A program made the translations under genes and the position numbers. A DNA stretch of 64,000 nucleotides. Source: Prevotella sp. (GTDB lineage Bacteria > Bacteroidota > Bacteroidia > Bacteroidales > Bacteroidaceae). How positions within the stretch are numbered: the first letter of the stretch is position 1; the number at the start of each line of letters is the position of its first letter. Under the pieces are notes generated by a model. It did no database searches and was not told the origin of the DNA. It was given only the letters and a program-made list of their open reading frames with translations. The stretch is taken from NCBI GenBank assembly GCA_022769825.1, contig JALEJI010000039.1, positions 29,582 through 93,581 on the forward strand. The letters are read 5' to 3'. Positions 43,089-51,685 of the stretch are shown piece by piece.

Positions 43089-44438
43089 ATGGCAGACAAC
43101 AATAACACTCAAAATACAGACACGCAGAAGCCGACAATCCTCGACTTTGGCGATCCCAACAAGGAGAACAGCATTATAAAGGTAATAGGTGTTGGTGGCG
43201 GTGGCGGCAACGCTGTCAACCACATGTATCGCGAAGGCATCCACGATGTCTCGTTCGTGCTCTGCAACACCGACGCGCAAGCTCTCAACGACTCACCCGT
43301 GCCAGCCCACTTGCAACTTGGAAGCGAGGGACTTGGAGCCGGCAACCGTCCGGAGCGCGCACGGCAAGCCGCTATGGACACCATAGACAAGATTAAAAGC
43401 ATGCTCAACGATGGCACGAAAATGACATTCATAACGGCCGGAATGGGTGGTGGCACAGGCACAGGCGCCGCACCGGTCATCGCACAAGTGAGCAAGGACA
43501 TGGGCATTCTCACCGTTGGCATCGTGACCATTCCCTTCCGTTTCGAAGGATTCAAGAAGATTAACCAAGCCCTCGACGGCGTTGAGGAAATGGCTAAGCA
43601 TGTCGACGCGTTGCTCGTGATAAACAATGAGCGCCTTCGCCAAATATACCCGGAACTTCCGCTTGTCGATGCCTTCGGCAAGGCCGACGACACCCTTAGC
43701 GTGGCAGCGAAGAGCATTGCAGAGATAATAACCACCCACGGACTTATCAACCTCGACTTCAACGATGTAAAGACCGTGTTGAAAGACGGTGGCGTGGCCA
43801 TCATGAGCACTGGCTACGGCGAGGGTGAGGAACGCGTGAAGAAGGCCATCGAGGACGCGCTCAACTCACCACTGCTCAACGACAACAACGTGTTCAACTC
43901 CAAGAAAATACTGCTGTCCATCGGCTTCTCAAGCGAGAAGAAGGAGAACCAGGGCTTCATGATGGAGGAGATGAACTATGTCAACGACTTCATGGAGAAA
44001 TTTGGCGAGGACTTCGAAATCAAGTGGGGCGTTTCCATCAACCCGGACTTGGGCAAGAAAGTGAAAGTTACTATTCTCGCCACTGGATTCGGCATTGAGG
44101 ATGTCGAGCCAGACGAAGAGAGAAGACGTCGCGACAAAGAGCGCAAAAAGCGCAACCAAGAAGACGAGGACATAAAAATAAAGCGCGAGGAGAGAATGAA
44201 CCATTATTATGGTCCAGATGGCAACAACTCGCTTCGCAAGCGCCGCCCGAACGTATATATCTTCCAGCCCGAGGACCTCGACAACGACGACGTTATCCTC
44301 GCCGTGGAAAGCTCACCCACCTACAAGCGCACGTCGCAAAACCTGGATGACATCAGGAAACAGAGCTGCACCGACACGGGTGAGGAAAAGGCGGAAGACA
44401 AGGGCAACGCAGAACCCTGCGTGATAAGCTTCGCGTAA
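43089..44438 (+). CDS. ftsZ: Cell division protein FtsZ
   Basis: A 449-residue tubulin-like GTPase that forms the Z ring. GVGGGGGNAVNHMYREG and the signature GMGGGTGTGAAPVIAQVSK are intact, with T7-loop NLDFNDVKTVL. From about residue 335 a charged tail follows (ERRRRDKERKKRNQEDEDIK, then EDLDNDDVILAVESSPTYKR) and the protein ends CVISFA. A classical hydrophobic conserved tail like E. coli DIPAFLRKQ is not evident. Last gene of the dcw cluster, followed by a strong hairpin. Confidence 0.97.
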   Translation: MADNNNTQNTDTQKPTILDFGDPNKENSIIKVIGVGGGGGNAVNHMYREGIHDVSFVLCNTDAQALNDSPVPAHLQLGSEGLGAGNRPERARQAAMDTIDKIKSMLNDGTKMTFITAGMGGGTGTGAAPVIAQVSKDMGILTVGIVTIPFRFEGFKKINQALDGVEEMAKHVDALLVINNERLRQIYPELPLVDAFGKADDTLSVAAKSIAEIITTHGLINLDFNDVKTVLKDGGVAIMSTGYGEGEERVKKAIEDALNSPLLNDNNVFNSKKILLSIGFSSEKKENQGFMMEEMNYVNDFMEKFGEDFEIKWGVSINPDLGKKVKVTILATGFGIEDVEPDEERRRRDKERKKRNQEDEDIKIKREERMNHYYGPDGNNSLRKRRPNVYIFQPEDLDNDDVILAVESSPTYKRTSQNLDDIRKQSCTDTGEEKAEDKGNAEPCVISFA

Positions 44439-44545
44439 AGGCGAGCCTTGCTTCGCAGGCCAAAACCTGCGCAAACATTGCTGATATTATTCAGGCAAAA
44501 GCAAGTTTTCAAAAAGACTTTATAAATTCAATGCGAGAATTTAAC

Positions 44546-44607
44546 GACAATAGGGACAATAGAGGCAACAACTACGATGATTGCCTTTTTTGTCCCTATT
44601 GTCTTTT
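44546..44607 (+). terminator. Terminator of the dcw cluster
   Basis: GACAATAGGGACAA (44546-44559) pairs with TTGTCCCTATTGTC (44590-44603), extended by inner AGGCAA/TTGCCT (44563-44568 and 44581-44586), then TTTT. Confidence 0.9.
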
Positions 44608-44651
44608 ATTTATCGAATAATTCTGTTTAGTTAGTTAACTATCAAGAAATC

Positions 44652-45104
44652 ATGGAAACAATTTTCGATCAGGTTAGTAAAGGCATCCGTGAGGCCATGA
44701 AAGCTCACGACAAGGCGCGCCTTGAGGCACTGCGCAACGCCAAGAAGGTGTTTCTTGAGGCGAAGACGGCTCCAGGAGCCAACGACACCTTGCCAGACGA
44801 CAAGGCAATGAAGATTCTCCAGAAGCTCGTGAAGCAAGGAGAGGAAAGCGCCGACATCTACACCAAGGCCAACCGCCCCGAATTGGCTGAAGGCGAACTG
44901 GCACAAGTCAACGTCTACAAGGAATTCTTGCCAAAGCCGCTCTCCGACGATGAGATTGAAGCCAAGGTGAAGGAAATAATAGCACAGACCGGAGCTGCCG
45001 GGATGAAAGACATGGGCAAGGTCATGGGAATGGCCACAAAGCAGATGGCCGGCAAGGCCGACGGAAAGGTCATCTCCACAATAGTGAAGAAACTACTGGC
45101 ATAG
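44652..45104 (+). CDS. GatB/YqeY domain-containing protein
   Basis: A 150-residue stand-alone YqeY-type protein: helical, with an N-terminal KGIREAMKAHDKARLEALRN and a C-terminal tail (MKDMGKVMGMATKQMAGKAD) typical of the family and similar to the tRNA-binding tail of GatB. Its role outside the amidotransferase is not established; a part in aminoacyl-tRNA quality control is a guess. Separate transcription is likely, since the dcw terminator lies upstream. It converges with recO with no gap. Confidence 0.92.
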   Translation: METIFDQVSKGIREAMKAHDKARLEALRNAKKVFLEAKTAPGANDTLPDDKAMKILQKLVKQGEESADIYTKANRPELAEGELAQVNVYKEFLPKPLSDDEIEAKVKEIIAQTGAAGMKDMGKVMGMATKQMAGKADGKVISTIVKKLLA

Positions 45105-45827
45105 TCAGAAAAGTTCCCTCAACACCTTCAACGACCGCAACTCCGGAAAGTTTGGCACGTGAAGGCGGTAATATGTCATGATGACGTCAAGGCAACGGTT
45201 GCGCTCTTCCCTGTTCATGCGGAAAAGGCGCATGTTGTCGAAGTTCATTCGCGTAAGAAGCAATATGCGGCGCGCCTGCTCCGGCACGAGATAGTCGGGA
45301 TGAGACGGGCAATTCATGGTGAAGCTGCCATCGCGCAAATCGAACCACGCGCCATCACGATAACCCTCAAGGTTGGGATAGAAACCAACGAAGAGTGACG
45401 CATGAATCATAAAGACAAGATGGAAATTGGCGAAATCGTCCACGGCATTGTCGAGCCACAGCAAGCTTTTCTCCGTGAACGCCTCAAGCTGTTTTCCATC
45501 TTGTTCGCCTTTAGAGGCATACACCAGAAATTCAGCCAAGAACAAGCCAATGGACAGCTTATAGGCGTCAAAGGGTATTGACACGAATGGGCACGACATG
45601 CGCACGTCTCTCAGGCGCTGCAACTCCACGGTCGGACGATAGTCGAAAACAATATCAAGCAACGTCAGCGGCTGAAAAAGCTGCTTTTTTATCTTCCCCC
45701 GGTTCGTCTTGGACAAACCACACGCAAACGACACCCTGCCAACGCCAGCCGTCAGCATGTCAACAATCATCCTTGAGTCACCATATCTTACGGTGCGCAG
45801 CACTATAGCCTTGGTCTTTACTTCCAT
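45105..45827 (-). CDS. recO: DNA repair protein RecO
   Basis: A 240-residue RecO: N-terminal OB fold (KTKAIVLRTVRYGDSRMIVDM, then GRVSFACGLSK), helical C-terminal domain. It loads RecA on SSB-covered gaps with RecR. The Cys zinc finger of some RecO proteins is not visible here. ATG 45827 (MEVKTKAIVLR) is chosen because the -7 promoter element (TATATTTG) lies at 45836-45843; any upstream start would overlap it. Confidence 0.93.
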   Translation of the reverse strand: MEVKTKAIVLRTVRYGDSRMIVDMLTAGVGRVSFACGLSKTNRGKIKKQLFQPLTLLDIVFDYRPTVELQRLRDVRMSCPFVSIPFDAYKLSIGLFLAEFLVYASKGEQDGKQLEAFTEKSLLWLDNAVDDFANFHLVFMIHASLFVGFYPNLEGYRDGAWFDLRDGSFTMNCPSHPDYLVPEQARRILLLTRMNFDNMRLFRMNREERNRCLDVIMTYYRLHVPNFPELRSLKVLRELF

Positions 45828-45835
45828 TTGTGTGG

Positions 45836-45843
45836 CAAATATA
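45836..45843 (-). promoter_or_regulatory. Promoter -7 element of recO, almost at the start codon
   Basis: Minus-strand TATATTTG matches TAnnTTTG; its last G is 9 bp from the ATG, so the leader would be about 4 nt. Confidence 0.5.
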
Positions 45844-45883
45844 AGAAAAATCAAGCATTTAGAGAAAATAATCAAAGGAAAAT

Positions 45884-45914
45884 TTTGCCGCATGATAAAA
45901 AAGCAGTAACTTTG
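45884..45914 (+). promoter_or_regulatory. Promoter of tRNA-Glu and rpsT
   Basis: TTTG (45884-45887), 19-bp spacer, TAACTTTG (45907-45914): a perfect Bacteroidetes promoter, 21 bp before the tRNA. Confidence 0.88.
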
Positions 45915-45935
45915 CACCCGCTAATTAAGAGCGAT

Positions 45936-46007
45936 GGTCCATTCGTCTATCGGTTAGGACGAGAGATTTTCATTCTCTAAAGAGCAGTTCGACTCTGCTA
46001 TGGACTA
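45936..46007 (+). tRNA. tRNA-Glu (TTC)
   Basis: 72-nt cloverleaf: acceptor GGTCCAT/ATGGACT (one G-U), D arm CGTC...GACG, anticodon arm AGAGA-TTTTCAT-TCTCT with anticodon TTC, T arm GCAG-TTCGACT-CTGC. Discriminator A, no CCA. No terminator separates it from rpsT 49 bp downstream, so they may be cotranscribed. Confidence 0.96.
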
Positions 46008-46056
46008 CTACCCTTTTGGCAACATCACAAAGAAATAATAAAGAACAAAGATAAAG

Positions 46057-46311
46057 ATGGCAAATCACAAATCGTCAATCAAGAGGATCCGTCAGACGAA
46101 GGTCCGCACTTTACACAACAAATACTATGCGAAGACGATGCGCAACGCCGTGCGCAAGCTCCGCGCTACAACTGACAAGGACGAGGCTGTTAAGCTCTAT
46201 CCTTCAGTTCAGAAGATGCTCGACAAGTTGGCAAACACCAACATCATCCACGCAAACAAGGCCGCTAACTTGAAATCAAGTCTTGCTGCCCACATCGTCA
46301 AGCTGGGCTAA
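46057..46311 (+). CDS. rpsT: 30S ribosomal protein S20
   Basis: An 84-residue basic, helical small-subunit protein ([21 protein letters not shown]-terminal [20 protein letters not shown]) that binds 16S rRNA. The sequence and length match S20. Transcribed from the tRNA-Glu promoter or its own unseen one, and ended by a good hairpin. Confidence 0.97.
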   Translation: MANHKSSIKRIRQTKVRTLHNKYYAKTMRNAVRKLRATTDKDEAVKLYPSVQKMLDKLANTNIIHANKAANLKSSLAAHIVKLG

Positions 46312-46344
46312 GCCTCTGCTTGCATAAAGAAAGGAAAAACTATT

Positions 46345-46381
46345 AAGCCGCTTCTCCTCAAAGGAAAAGCGGCTTCTTTTT
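46345..46381 (+). terminator. Terminator of rpsT
   Basis: AAGCCGCTT (46345-46353) pairs with AAGCGGCTT (46367-46375), followed by CTTTTT. Confidence 0.9.
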
Positions 46382-46426
46382 GTTTATTTTTGTCATGTTT
46401 TATTAGCTTGATTATCTTTTTTTTAG

Positions 46427-46434
46427 TACCTTTG
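46427..46434 (+). promoter_or_regulatory. Promoter -7 element of gyrB
   Basis: TACCTTTG matches TAnnTTTG, 24 bp before the ATG; CTTG near 46407-46410 is a weak -33 candidate. Confidence 0.65.
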
Positions 46435-46457
46435 CAAGGTAAAACAAGCTCATAGAA

Positions 46458-48431
46458 ATGGCAGAGAATCAACATCCTGAAGATAATTATTCAGCCTCCA
46501 ACATCCAAGTTTTGGAAGGCTTGGAAGCCGTGCGCAAACGTCCGGCAATGTACATCGGTGACATATCCGAGAAGGGACTCCACCACCTCATCAACGAGAC
46601 GGTGGACAACTGTATCGACGAGGCCATGGCAGGCTACTGCACTGATGTGGAAGTGACCCTTAACGCCGACGGAAGCTGCACCGTAGAGGACAACGGTCGA
46701 GGAATACCGGTCGACGAGCACAAGAAGCTCCACAAGTCGGCCCTTGAGGTGGTCATGACCGTGCTGCACGCCGGCGGCAAGTTCGACAAGAACTCATACA
46801 AGGTTTCCGGTGGTCTCCACGGCGTGGGCGTGAGCTGCGTCAACGCGCTCTCCACGCACATGATGTCACAGGTCTATCGCGACGGCCACATCTATCAGCA
46901 GGAATACGAGAAGGGAAAGCCTCTATATCCAGTAAAGGTCATCGGCGAGACTACCAAGCGTGGCACGCGCCAGCAGTTCTGGCCAGACCCCGCCATCTTC
47001 TCGACCACCACATTCCAGTGGGACATTGTCTCACGCCGCATGCGTGAGCTCGCCTACTTGAACGCGGGCATCAAGATAACGCTCACCGACCTCCGCCCCG
47101 ACCCCGAGACTGGCAAGACACGCCAAGAGGTGTTCCATGCCAAGGACGGACTCAAGGAATTTGTGAGATACATCGACCGTCACCGCCAGCACTTGTTCGA
47201 CGACGTGATATATCTCAAGACTGAAAAGCAAAACGTGCCTATCGAGATTGCGATAATGTACAATACCGATTACTCGGAAAACTTGCACTCCTATGTCAAC
47301 AACATCAATACCATAGAGGGTGGCACGCACGTCACGGGATTCCGCATGGCCCTTACGCGCGTATTGAAAAACTACGCCGACACCGACCCACTGATAAAGA
47401 AACAAATAGAGAAGGCGAAGATTGAGGTTGCCGGAGAAGACTTCCGCGAAGGCCTCACTGCCGTGATAAGCGTAAAGGTGGCCGAGCCGCAGTTTGAGGG
47501 CCAGACCAAGACCAAGCTTGGCAACAGCGAGGTGTCTGGCGCCGTGAACCAGGCCGTAGGCGAAGCCCTTACCGACTATCTCGAAGAGCATCCCGACGAG
47601 GCTCACAAGATTTGCGAGAAAGTCATCCTCGCGGCCACGGCACGTATCGCCGCGCGCAAGGCGCGCGAGAGCGTGCAGCGCAAGACCGTAATGGGCGGCA
47701 GCGGACTGCCAGGCAAGCTGGCCGACTGCTCCAACAAGGATCCTAAAGACTGCGAGATATTCCTCGTCGAGGGTGACTCCGCAGGAGGTTCGGCAAAGCA
47801 AGGCCGCGACCGCTACACGCAGGCCATACTGCCATTGAGAGGAAAAATACTCAACGTGGAGAAGGTGCAGTGGCACCGCGTGTTCGAGGCTGAGTCGGTG
47901 ATGAACATCATCCAGAGCATTGGCGTGCGCTTCGGAGTGGAAGGCGAGGACGACCGCGAGGCCAACATCGACAAGCTGCGCTACGACAAGATCATCATCA
48001 TGACCGATGCCGATGTCGATGGCTCACACATCGACACGCTCATCATGACGCTCTTCTTCCGCTTCATGCCAAAGGTCATCGAGGAAGGACATCTCTACAT
48101 TGCCACTCCCCCACTCTACAAGTGCACTTACAAGAACAAGGTGTCGCAGTATTGCTACAACGACCAACAGCGCCAGGCGTTCCTCGACAAGTATGGCAAC
48201 GGTCAGGAAGGCACGAGCATCCACACGCAGCGATACAAAGGTTTGGGCGAGATGAACCCGAGCCAGCTGTGGGAGACCACTATGGACCCGAAGACCAGGC
48301 TCCTGAAGCAGGTCACTATCGAGAACGCCGCACAAGCCGACGAGATATTCTCCATGCTCATGGGCGACGACGTGGAGCCGCGCCGAGAGTTCATAGAGGA
48401 GAATGCCGCTTACGCCAACATCGACGCTTAA
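46458..48431 (+). CDS. gyrB: DNA gyrase subunit B
   Basis: A 657-residue type IIA topoisomerase ATPase/toprim subunit, which with GyrA introduces negative supercoils. GHKL motifs: ETVDNCIDEAMAG, VEDNGRGIPVDEHKK, KVSGGLHGVGVSCVNALS. Toprim: FLVEGDSAGGSAKQGRDR and IIMTDADVDGSHIDTL. Tail domain YKGLGEMNPSQLWETTMDP. Length and the GRDRYTQAILPLRGKILNVE block favour GyrB over ParE. The region after the stop carries no separate terminator before the hairpin within the next gene. Confidence 0.95.
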   Translation: MAENQHPEDNYSASNIQVLEGLEAVRKRPAMYIGDISEKGLHHLINETVDNCIDEAMAGYCTDVEVTLNADGSCTVEDNGRGIPVDEHKKLHKSALEVVMTVLHAGGKFDKNSYKVSGGLHGVGVSCVNALSTHMMSQVYRDGHIYQQEYEKGKPLYPVKVIGETTKRGTRQQFWPDPAIFSTTTFQWDIVSRRMRELAYLNAGIKITLTDLRPDPETGKTRQEVFHAKDGLKEFVRYIDRHRQHLFDDVIYLKTEKQNVPIEIAIMYNTDYSENLHSYVNNINTIEGGTHVTGFRMALTRVLKNYADTDPLIKKQIEKAKIEVAGEDFREGLTAVISVKVAEPQFEGQTKTKLGNSEVSGAVNQAVGEALTDYLEEHPDEAHKICEKVILAATARIAARKARESVQRKTVMGGSGLPGKLADCSNKDPKDCEIFLVEGDSAGGSAKQGRDRYTQAILPLRGKILNVEKVQWHRVFEAESVMNIIQSIGVRFGVEGEDDREANIDKLRYDKIIIMTDADVDGSHIDTLIMTLFFRFMPKVIEEGHLYIATPPLYKCTYKNKVSQYCYNDQQRQAFLDKYGNGQEGTSIHTQRYKGLGEMNPSQLWETTMDPKTRLLKQVTIENAAQADEIFSMLMGDDVEPRREFIEENAAYANIDA

Positions 48432-48497
48432 TAAGCTCGGCAAGAGAAGAAGAAATGTAAAACTGTGGGCGCAGAACGTGCGCCCGCATATCAACAA

Positions 48498-48578
48498 GGG
48501 AAGGTTTAAGATGGAATCAGGCACCAAAAGGAAGAACGGTTTTGTTCGATGGGTCGCCATCTTAAACCTTCTCTTTTT
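48498..48578 (+). terminator. Terminator-like hairpin spanning the start of the next gene
   Basis: AAGGTTTAAGATGG (48501-48514) and CCATCTTAAACCTT (48557-48570) are perfect inverted copies, extendable by three pairs (one G-T), with TTTTT at 48574-48578. The left arm contains the purine-rich stretch and the ATG (48511) of the downstream gene; the right arm lies within its signal-peptide codons. It could end gyrB transcripts and also hide the start codon. Confidence 0.75.
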
Positions 48579-49455
48579 ATTTGCCTTGTGCCAATCCGCG
48601 GCCATGGCCTCCGACTTCAACACGCCGTGGATATTCGCGCGCCAAACCTGTAGCCAATCGCGCGTGTTTTTCCGCAAGACCTTCCTCTCGCAAGGCATGC
48701 CTCAACAAGCGAAGCTCACCATTGCCACTTCGGGTTATTGCAAGGTGTATGTCAACGAGTGCAAGATAGGCACAGCGCCTTACCTGCCCCTGCGACAAGA
48801 CAACGACACCGACGCCGTAAGCATGACGTTCGACGTCACGCCGTACATGAGGGCCGACAGCAACGTCGTGGCTGTACTCTATTCGCCTTTGCCCGAACAG
48901 GCCACGAAAACAGAAAGGCAGATAGCCATAAGCCTTTACGGCATCGACCGCGACAAGCGCCGTTTCAGCGTGAGCACAGACGCGTCGTGGCTCTGCCGCG
49001 AATCTTATTCCAGGGTAACGCCCGACGGCATTGAGATAATAGACGGCAGGAGGCGCGACGCGCAATGGAAGGCCGCGACCATCTACGACAACGCGCTATG
49101 GCTGCACGCCGAGGAAGCCAACGACACAGCCACTACGAGATATTCCAAAGACGCCCATCTGCCAAGGATTACCCATGTTCGCGCATGGCCGGGAGACAGC
49201 ATCCACGGCAACCTCATAGCGCCTGCCCACGCCTTCTATGGCTTTTTCCGGGCTACGCTGAGAGGGACAAGAAGGGGCAAGAAGATAAGGCTCGGCAACG
49301 TTGTCTACATCTGCGATGGCAGGTTAGACGAACAGGCCTTCCCCGAATTCGGGGCCAGATACACAAGAGGCATAAGCGTCTCGGGCAAGCCAAGCAGAAT
49401 AACCACGCTTGAGATGATAAGCATAGGTAAACAGAACCCATCATTTTATCACTGA
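48511..49455 (+). CDS. Secreted protein with rhamnosidase-N-like jelly-roll domain
   Basis: A 314-residue exported protein; signal peptide about residues 1-33 (WVAILNLLFLFALCQSAAMA). The mature part resembles the galactose-binding jelly roll found at the N-terminus of alpha-L-rhamnosidases: KLTIATSGYCKVYVNECKIG, then MTFDVTPYMRADSNVVAVLY and WKAATIYDN. There is no catalytic domain, so a carbohydrate-binding or structural role is likely, substrate unknown. ATG 48511 gives a clean signal peptide; it lies in a hairpin arm. Not a strong family match. Confidence 0.7.
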   Translation: MESGTKRKNGFVRWVAILNLLFLFALCQSAAMASDFNTPWIFARQTCSQSRVFFRKTFLSQGMPQQAKLTIATSGYCKVYVNECKIGTAPYLPLRQDNDTDAVSMTFDVTPYMRADSNVVAVLYSPLPEQATKTERQIAISLYGIDRDKRRFSVSTDASWLCRESYSRVTPDGIEIIDGRRRDAQWKAATIYDNALWLHAEEANDTATTRYSKDAHLPRITHVRAWPGDSIHGNLIAPAHAFYGFFRATLRGTRRGKKIRLGNVVYICDGRLDEQAFPEFGARYTRGISVSGKPSRITTLEMISIGKQNPSFYH

Positions 49456-49465
49456 CACACTGACA

Positions 49466-50350
49466 ATGAACATGAAAAGCGAAATGCAGTCTATCACGAT
49501 AGAGAGCGTTAAACAAGTCGCCACTTGCCTGTGCCTTGACAACGACCTGGCGCTCATCGACGAGTGCCATTCCATCATTTTCCCCACCGAGGCAAAGCGT
49601 CTCGAGTGTTTCGCGTTCGCCTTTTGCGACAAGGGTTGCGTGAAATACAATATCGACACCATTCCGCAAACCGTGACAGCGGGGAACTGCATCATCGTGA
49701 GTGCCGGGCAGGTGATCGACGACGTATGGATAAGCGACGACTACGAGGGCCGCGTGGTCTTCATCTCGCAACGCTATGTGCAGGAAGTACTCACGGGCAT
49801 GCACGGCCTGTCGTCCATATTCTTGTTCTCGCGCCTTCACCCGGTGTTCGGCATGAGCCGCGAAGAGGCACGCAACATCCTGAGCTTCTACCTGCTCATA
49901 AGGCAGAAGATAAGCGAGACTGACCACAGGTTCCGCCGCGACACGGTGAAAGCGCTTATCCAAGCTTTCCTCTACGATGCCGGCAACATCTTCTGGAACG
50001 TGTACGACGCCGAGGAGGCCAAGAGCACGCGCAACGAGGAAATCTTCATGCACTTCATAGGCTTGGTGGAAAAGCATTTCAAGGTTGAGCGACGCGTCAC
50101 GTGGTACGCCTTGCAGTTGCACATGACGCCCAAGCACCTTTCAGAGACCATAAAGAAAGTGAGCCGGCAAACGCCTGGCGAGTGGATAGACAACTATGTC
50201 ATGCTCGAGCTGCGTGTATTGCTCAGAAACAGCACGTTGTCGATAAAGGAGATATCAGAGAGAATGCACTTCCCCAACCAGAGCTTCCTGGGTAAATATT
50301 TCAAGCAGCACACGGGTGTGTCGCCCAAGGAATATCGCAACGATTTGTAA
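49466..50350 (+). CDS. AraC-family transcriptional regulator
   Basis: A 294-residue regulator. The first 180 residues form a cupin-like sensor (CFAFAFCDKGCVKYNIDTIP, ITAGNCIIVSAGQVIDDVWI type), and the last 100 hold the double helix-turn-helix: WYALQLHMTPKHLSETIKKV and ISERMHFPNQSFLGKYFKQH with the closing TGVSPKEYR. Ligand and targets unknown. It starts 10 bp after the jelly-roll gene, so it may regulate that gene's function or share its transcript. Confidence 0.92.
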   Translation: MNMKSEMQSITIESVKQVATCLCLDNDLALIDECHSIIFPTEAKRLECFAFAFCDKGCVKYNIDTIPQTVTAGNCIIVSAGQVIDDVWISDDYEGRVVFISQRYVQEVLTGMHGLSSIFLFSRLHPVFGMSREEARNILSFYLLIRQKISETDHRFRRDTVKALIQAFLYDAGNIFWNVYDAEEAKSTRNEEIFMHFIGLVEKHFKVERRVTWYALQLHMTPKHLSETIKKVSRQTPGEWIDNYVMLELRVLLRNSTLSIKEISERMHFPNQSFLGKYFKQHTGVSPKEYRNDL

Positions 50351-50376
50351 AATACAATTAACCAAAAAATCGATTC

Positions 50377-51006
50377 TCAGAAGCCCTTTTGTAAAGATAT
50401 TTGCTTCGCGACATCTTCCAGTTCCTTGTACCAATCCTCGCCGAAACGCTGTATGAGAGGGGCCTTGAGAAACTGGTAGACCCTCATGCCCAACTTTCGG
50501 CCAAGCGCCACCGCGTCGCTGCACACGTCCCAGCGGTTGTAGTTGATGCCCACGAGACCCATATTGAATTTCTTTTCCCTTATGGGGTACAACGCGCACG
50601 AGATGGGCTTGCACCACTTGATGCGTCCTTCGCGGAAAGCACGCTCAAAGGCGCACAGGCAGCAGCCCGATATGGTAGACCCGTCGTTGAAGTCCTTGAT
50701 GTCGTGATAGCAAGTGAACACGCAGTCTTTCCTGCCCACTATGCTCGTCACCAAGTCGCCGTCGTTGTCGGTATAGGCCACGCCCTGCTTGTCTATCACG
50801 CTTTGCGCCGAGGCCGAGAGGTCGTCCCACACGGCATCGAGATTGTCTTCCATGGCGGCTATCTCGTCCAACGTGACGGGCGCGCCAGCGTCGCCCTCAA
50901 TGCAGCACACGCCCTTGCACTTGGAAAGGTCGCAGCAAAAACACTCGGTGATGATGTCGGGCGACACCAGCACGTTGCCTATCTGTAAAATGTGAAGTTC
51001 TTTCAT
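50377..51006 (-). CDS. DUF3109 family Cys-rich protein
   Basis: A 209-residue cytosolic protein of the DUF3109 family. Four Cys clusters stand out: CFCCDLSKCKGVCC, CVFTC, GCCLCAFE and CKPISCALYP. The pattern resembles YkgJ-type zinc- or iron-sulfur-binding proteins, but no function is known. Start ATG 51006 (MKELHILQIGN) is 2 bp after the ung stop, so the two are cotranscribed. The gene converges on the AraC gene with 26 bp between stops. Confidence 0.88.
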   Translation of the reverse strand: MKELHILQIGNVLVSPDIITECFCCDLSKCKGVCCIEGDAGAPVTLDEIAAMEDNLDAVWDDLSASAQSVIDKQGVAYTDNDGDLVTSIVGRKDCVFTCYHDIKDFNDGSTISGCCLCAFERAFREGRIKWCKPISCALYPIREKKFNMGLVGINYNRWDVCSDAVALGRKLGMRVYQFLKAPLIQRFGEDWYKELEDVAKQISLQKGF

Positions 51007-51008
51007 CG

Positions 51009-51674
51009 TTACCAGTCTATTTCCGTCTCGCCGTTTGCCTTCAGATACTCGTTGCACCTTGAGAACTGGTGCTGCCCGAACCATCCGCCGCGGTTGGCGG
51101 AGAGCGGAGAGGGATGCACCGACTCAAGTATGAGGTTCCTGTCCTGGTCTATGAAGCCGCGCTTGCTCCGCGCGAAGCCTCCCCAAAGCATGTAGACTAT
51201 ATGTTCCCTGTGGGCCGACAACGCCTTGATGGCGGCATCGGTGAAGAAGCTCCAGCCCAGCCGCTGATGGCTGTTGGCAAGGTGCGCCCTCACGGTGAGC
51301 GTGGCGTTGAGCAGCAAGACGCCCTGGCGGGCCCAGCGCGTCAAGTCGCCATTGGCGGGCACGGGCTTGCCCAGGTCGTCGTGAATCTCCTTGAAGATGT
51401 TGACAAGCGACGGCGGCATAGTCACTCCCGTCGGCACCGAGAAGCTAAGGCCCATGGCCTGGCCTGGCTCATGGTAAGGGTCTTGCCCTATGATCACGAC
51501 CTTCACCTTGTCGAAAGGGGTCAGGTTGAAGGCGTTGAATATGAGGTTGCCGGGAGGGTAACAAGCAGTCTGCTTGTATTCCTGCCTCACGGCGTCGGTG
51601 AGTTGCTTGAAGTAGGCCGTGTCAAACTCCGGCTGCAAATGCTCCTTCCACGATGGTTCTATCTGTACGTTCAT
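51009..51674 (-). CDS. ung: Uracil-DNA glycosylase
   Basis: A 221-residue family 1 UDG that removes uracil from DNA. Catalytic motif VVIIGQDPYHEPGQAMGLSF (Asp and His), and the leucine-loop motif ESVHPSPLSANRGG. Start ATG 51674 (MNVQIEPSWKEHL) is chosen; the longer frame adds residues out of family. In-frame upstream codons belong to the GDSL gene region. With dut and dgt it belongs to the uracil/dNTP hygiene set of this window. Confidence 0.96.
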   Translation of the reverse strand: MNVQIEPSWKEHLQPEFDTAYFKQLTDAVRQEYKQTACYPPGNLIFNAFNLTPFDKVKVVIIGQDPYHEPGQAMGLSFSVPTGVTMPPSLVNIFKEIHDDLGKPVPANGDLTRWARQGVLLLNATLTVRAHLANSHQRLGWSFFTDAAIKALSAHREHIVYMLWGGFARSKRGFIDQDRNLILESVHPSPLSANRGGWFGQHQFSRCNEYLKANGETEIDW

Positions 51675-51685
51675 AAGCGTGATTG

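Noticed and set aside
44439..44651. Small RNA gene after ftsZ
   Set aside because: Only the dcw terminator and a 6-bp CGCAGG/CCTGCG stem are visible, with no promoter of its own.
46458..48431. parE instead of gyrB
   Set aside because: Length, the toprim neighbourhood and the conserved TMDP tail are those of GyrB.
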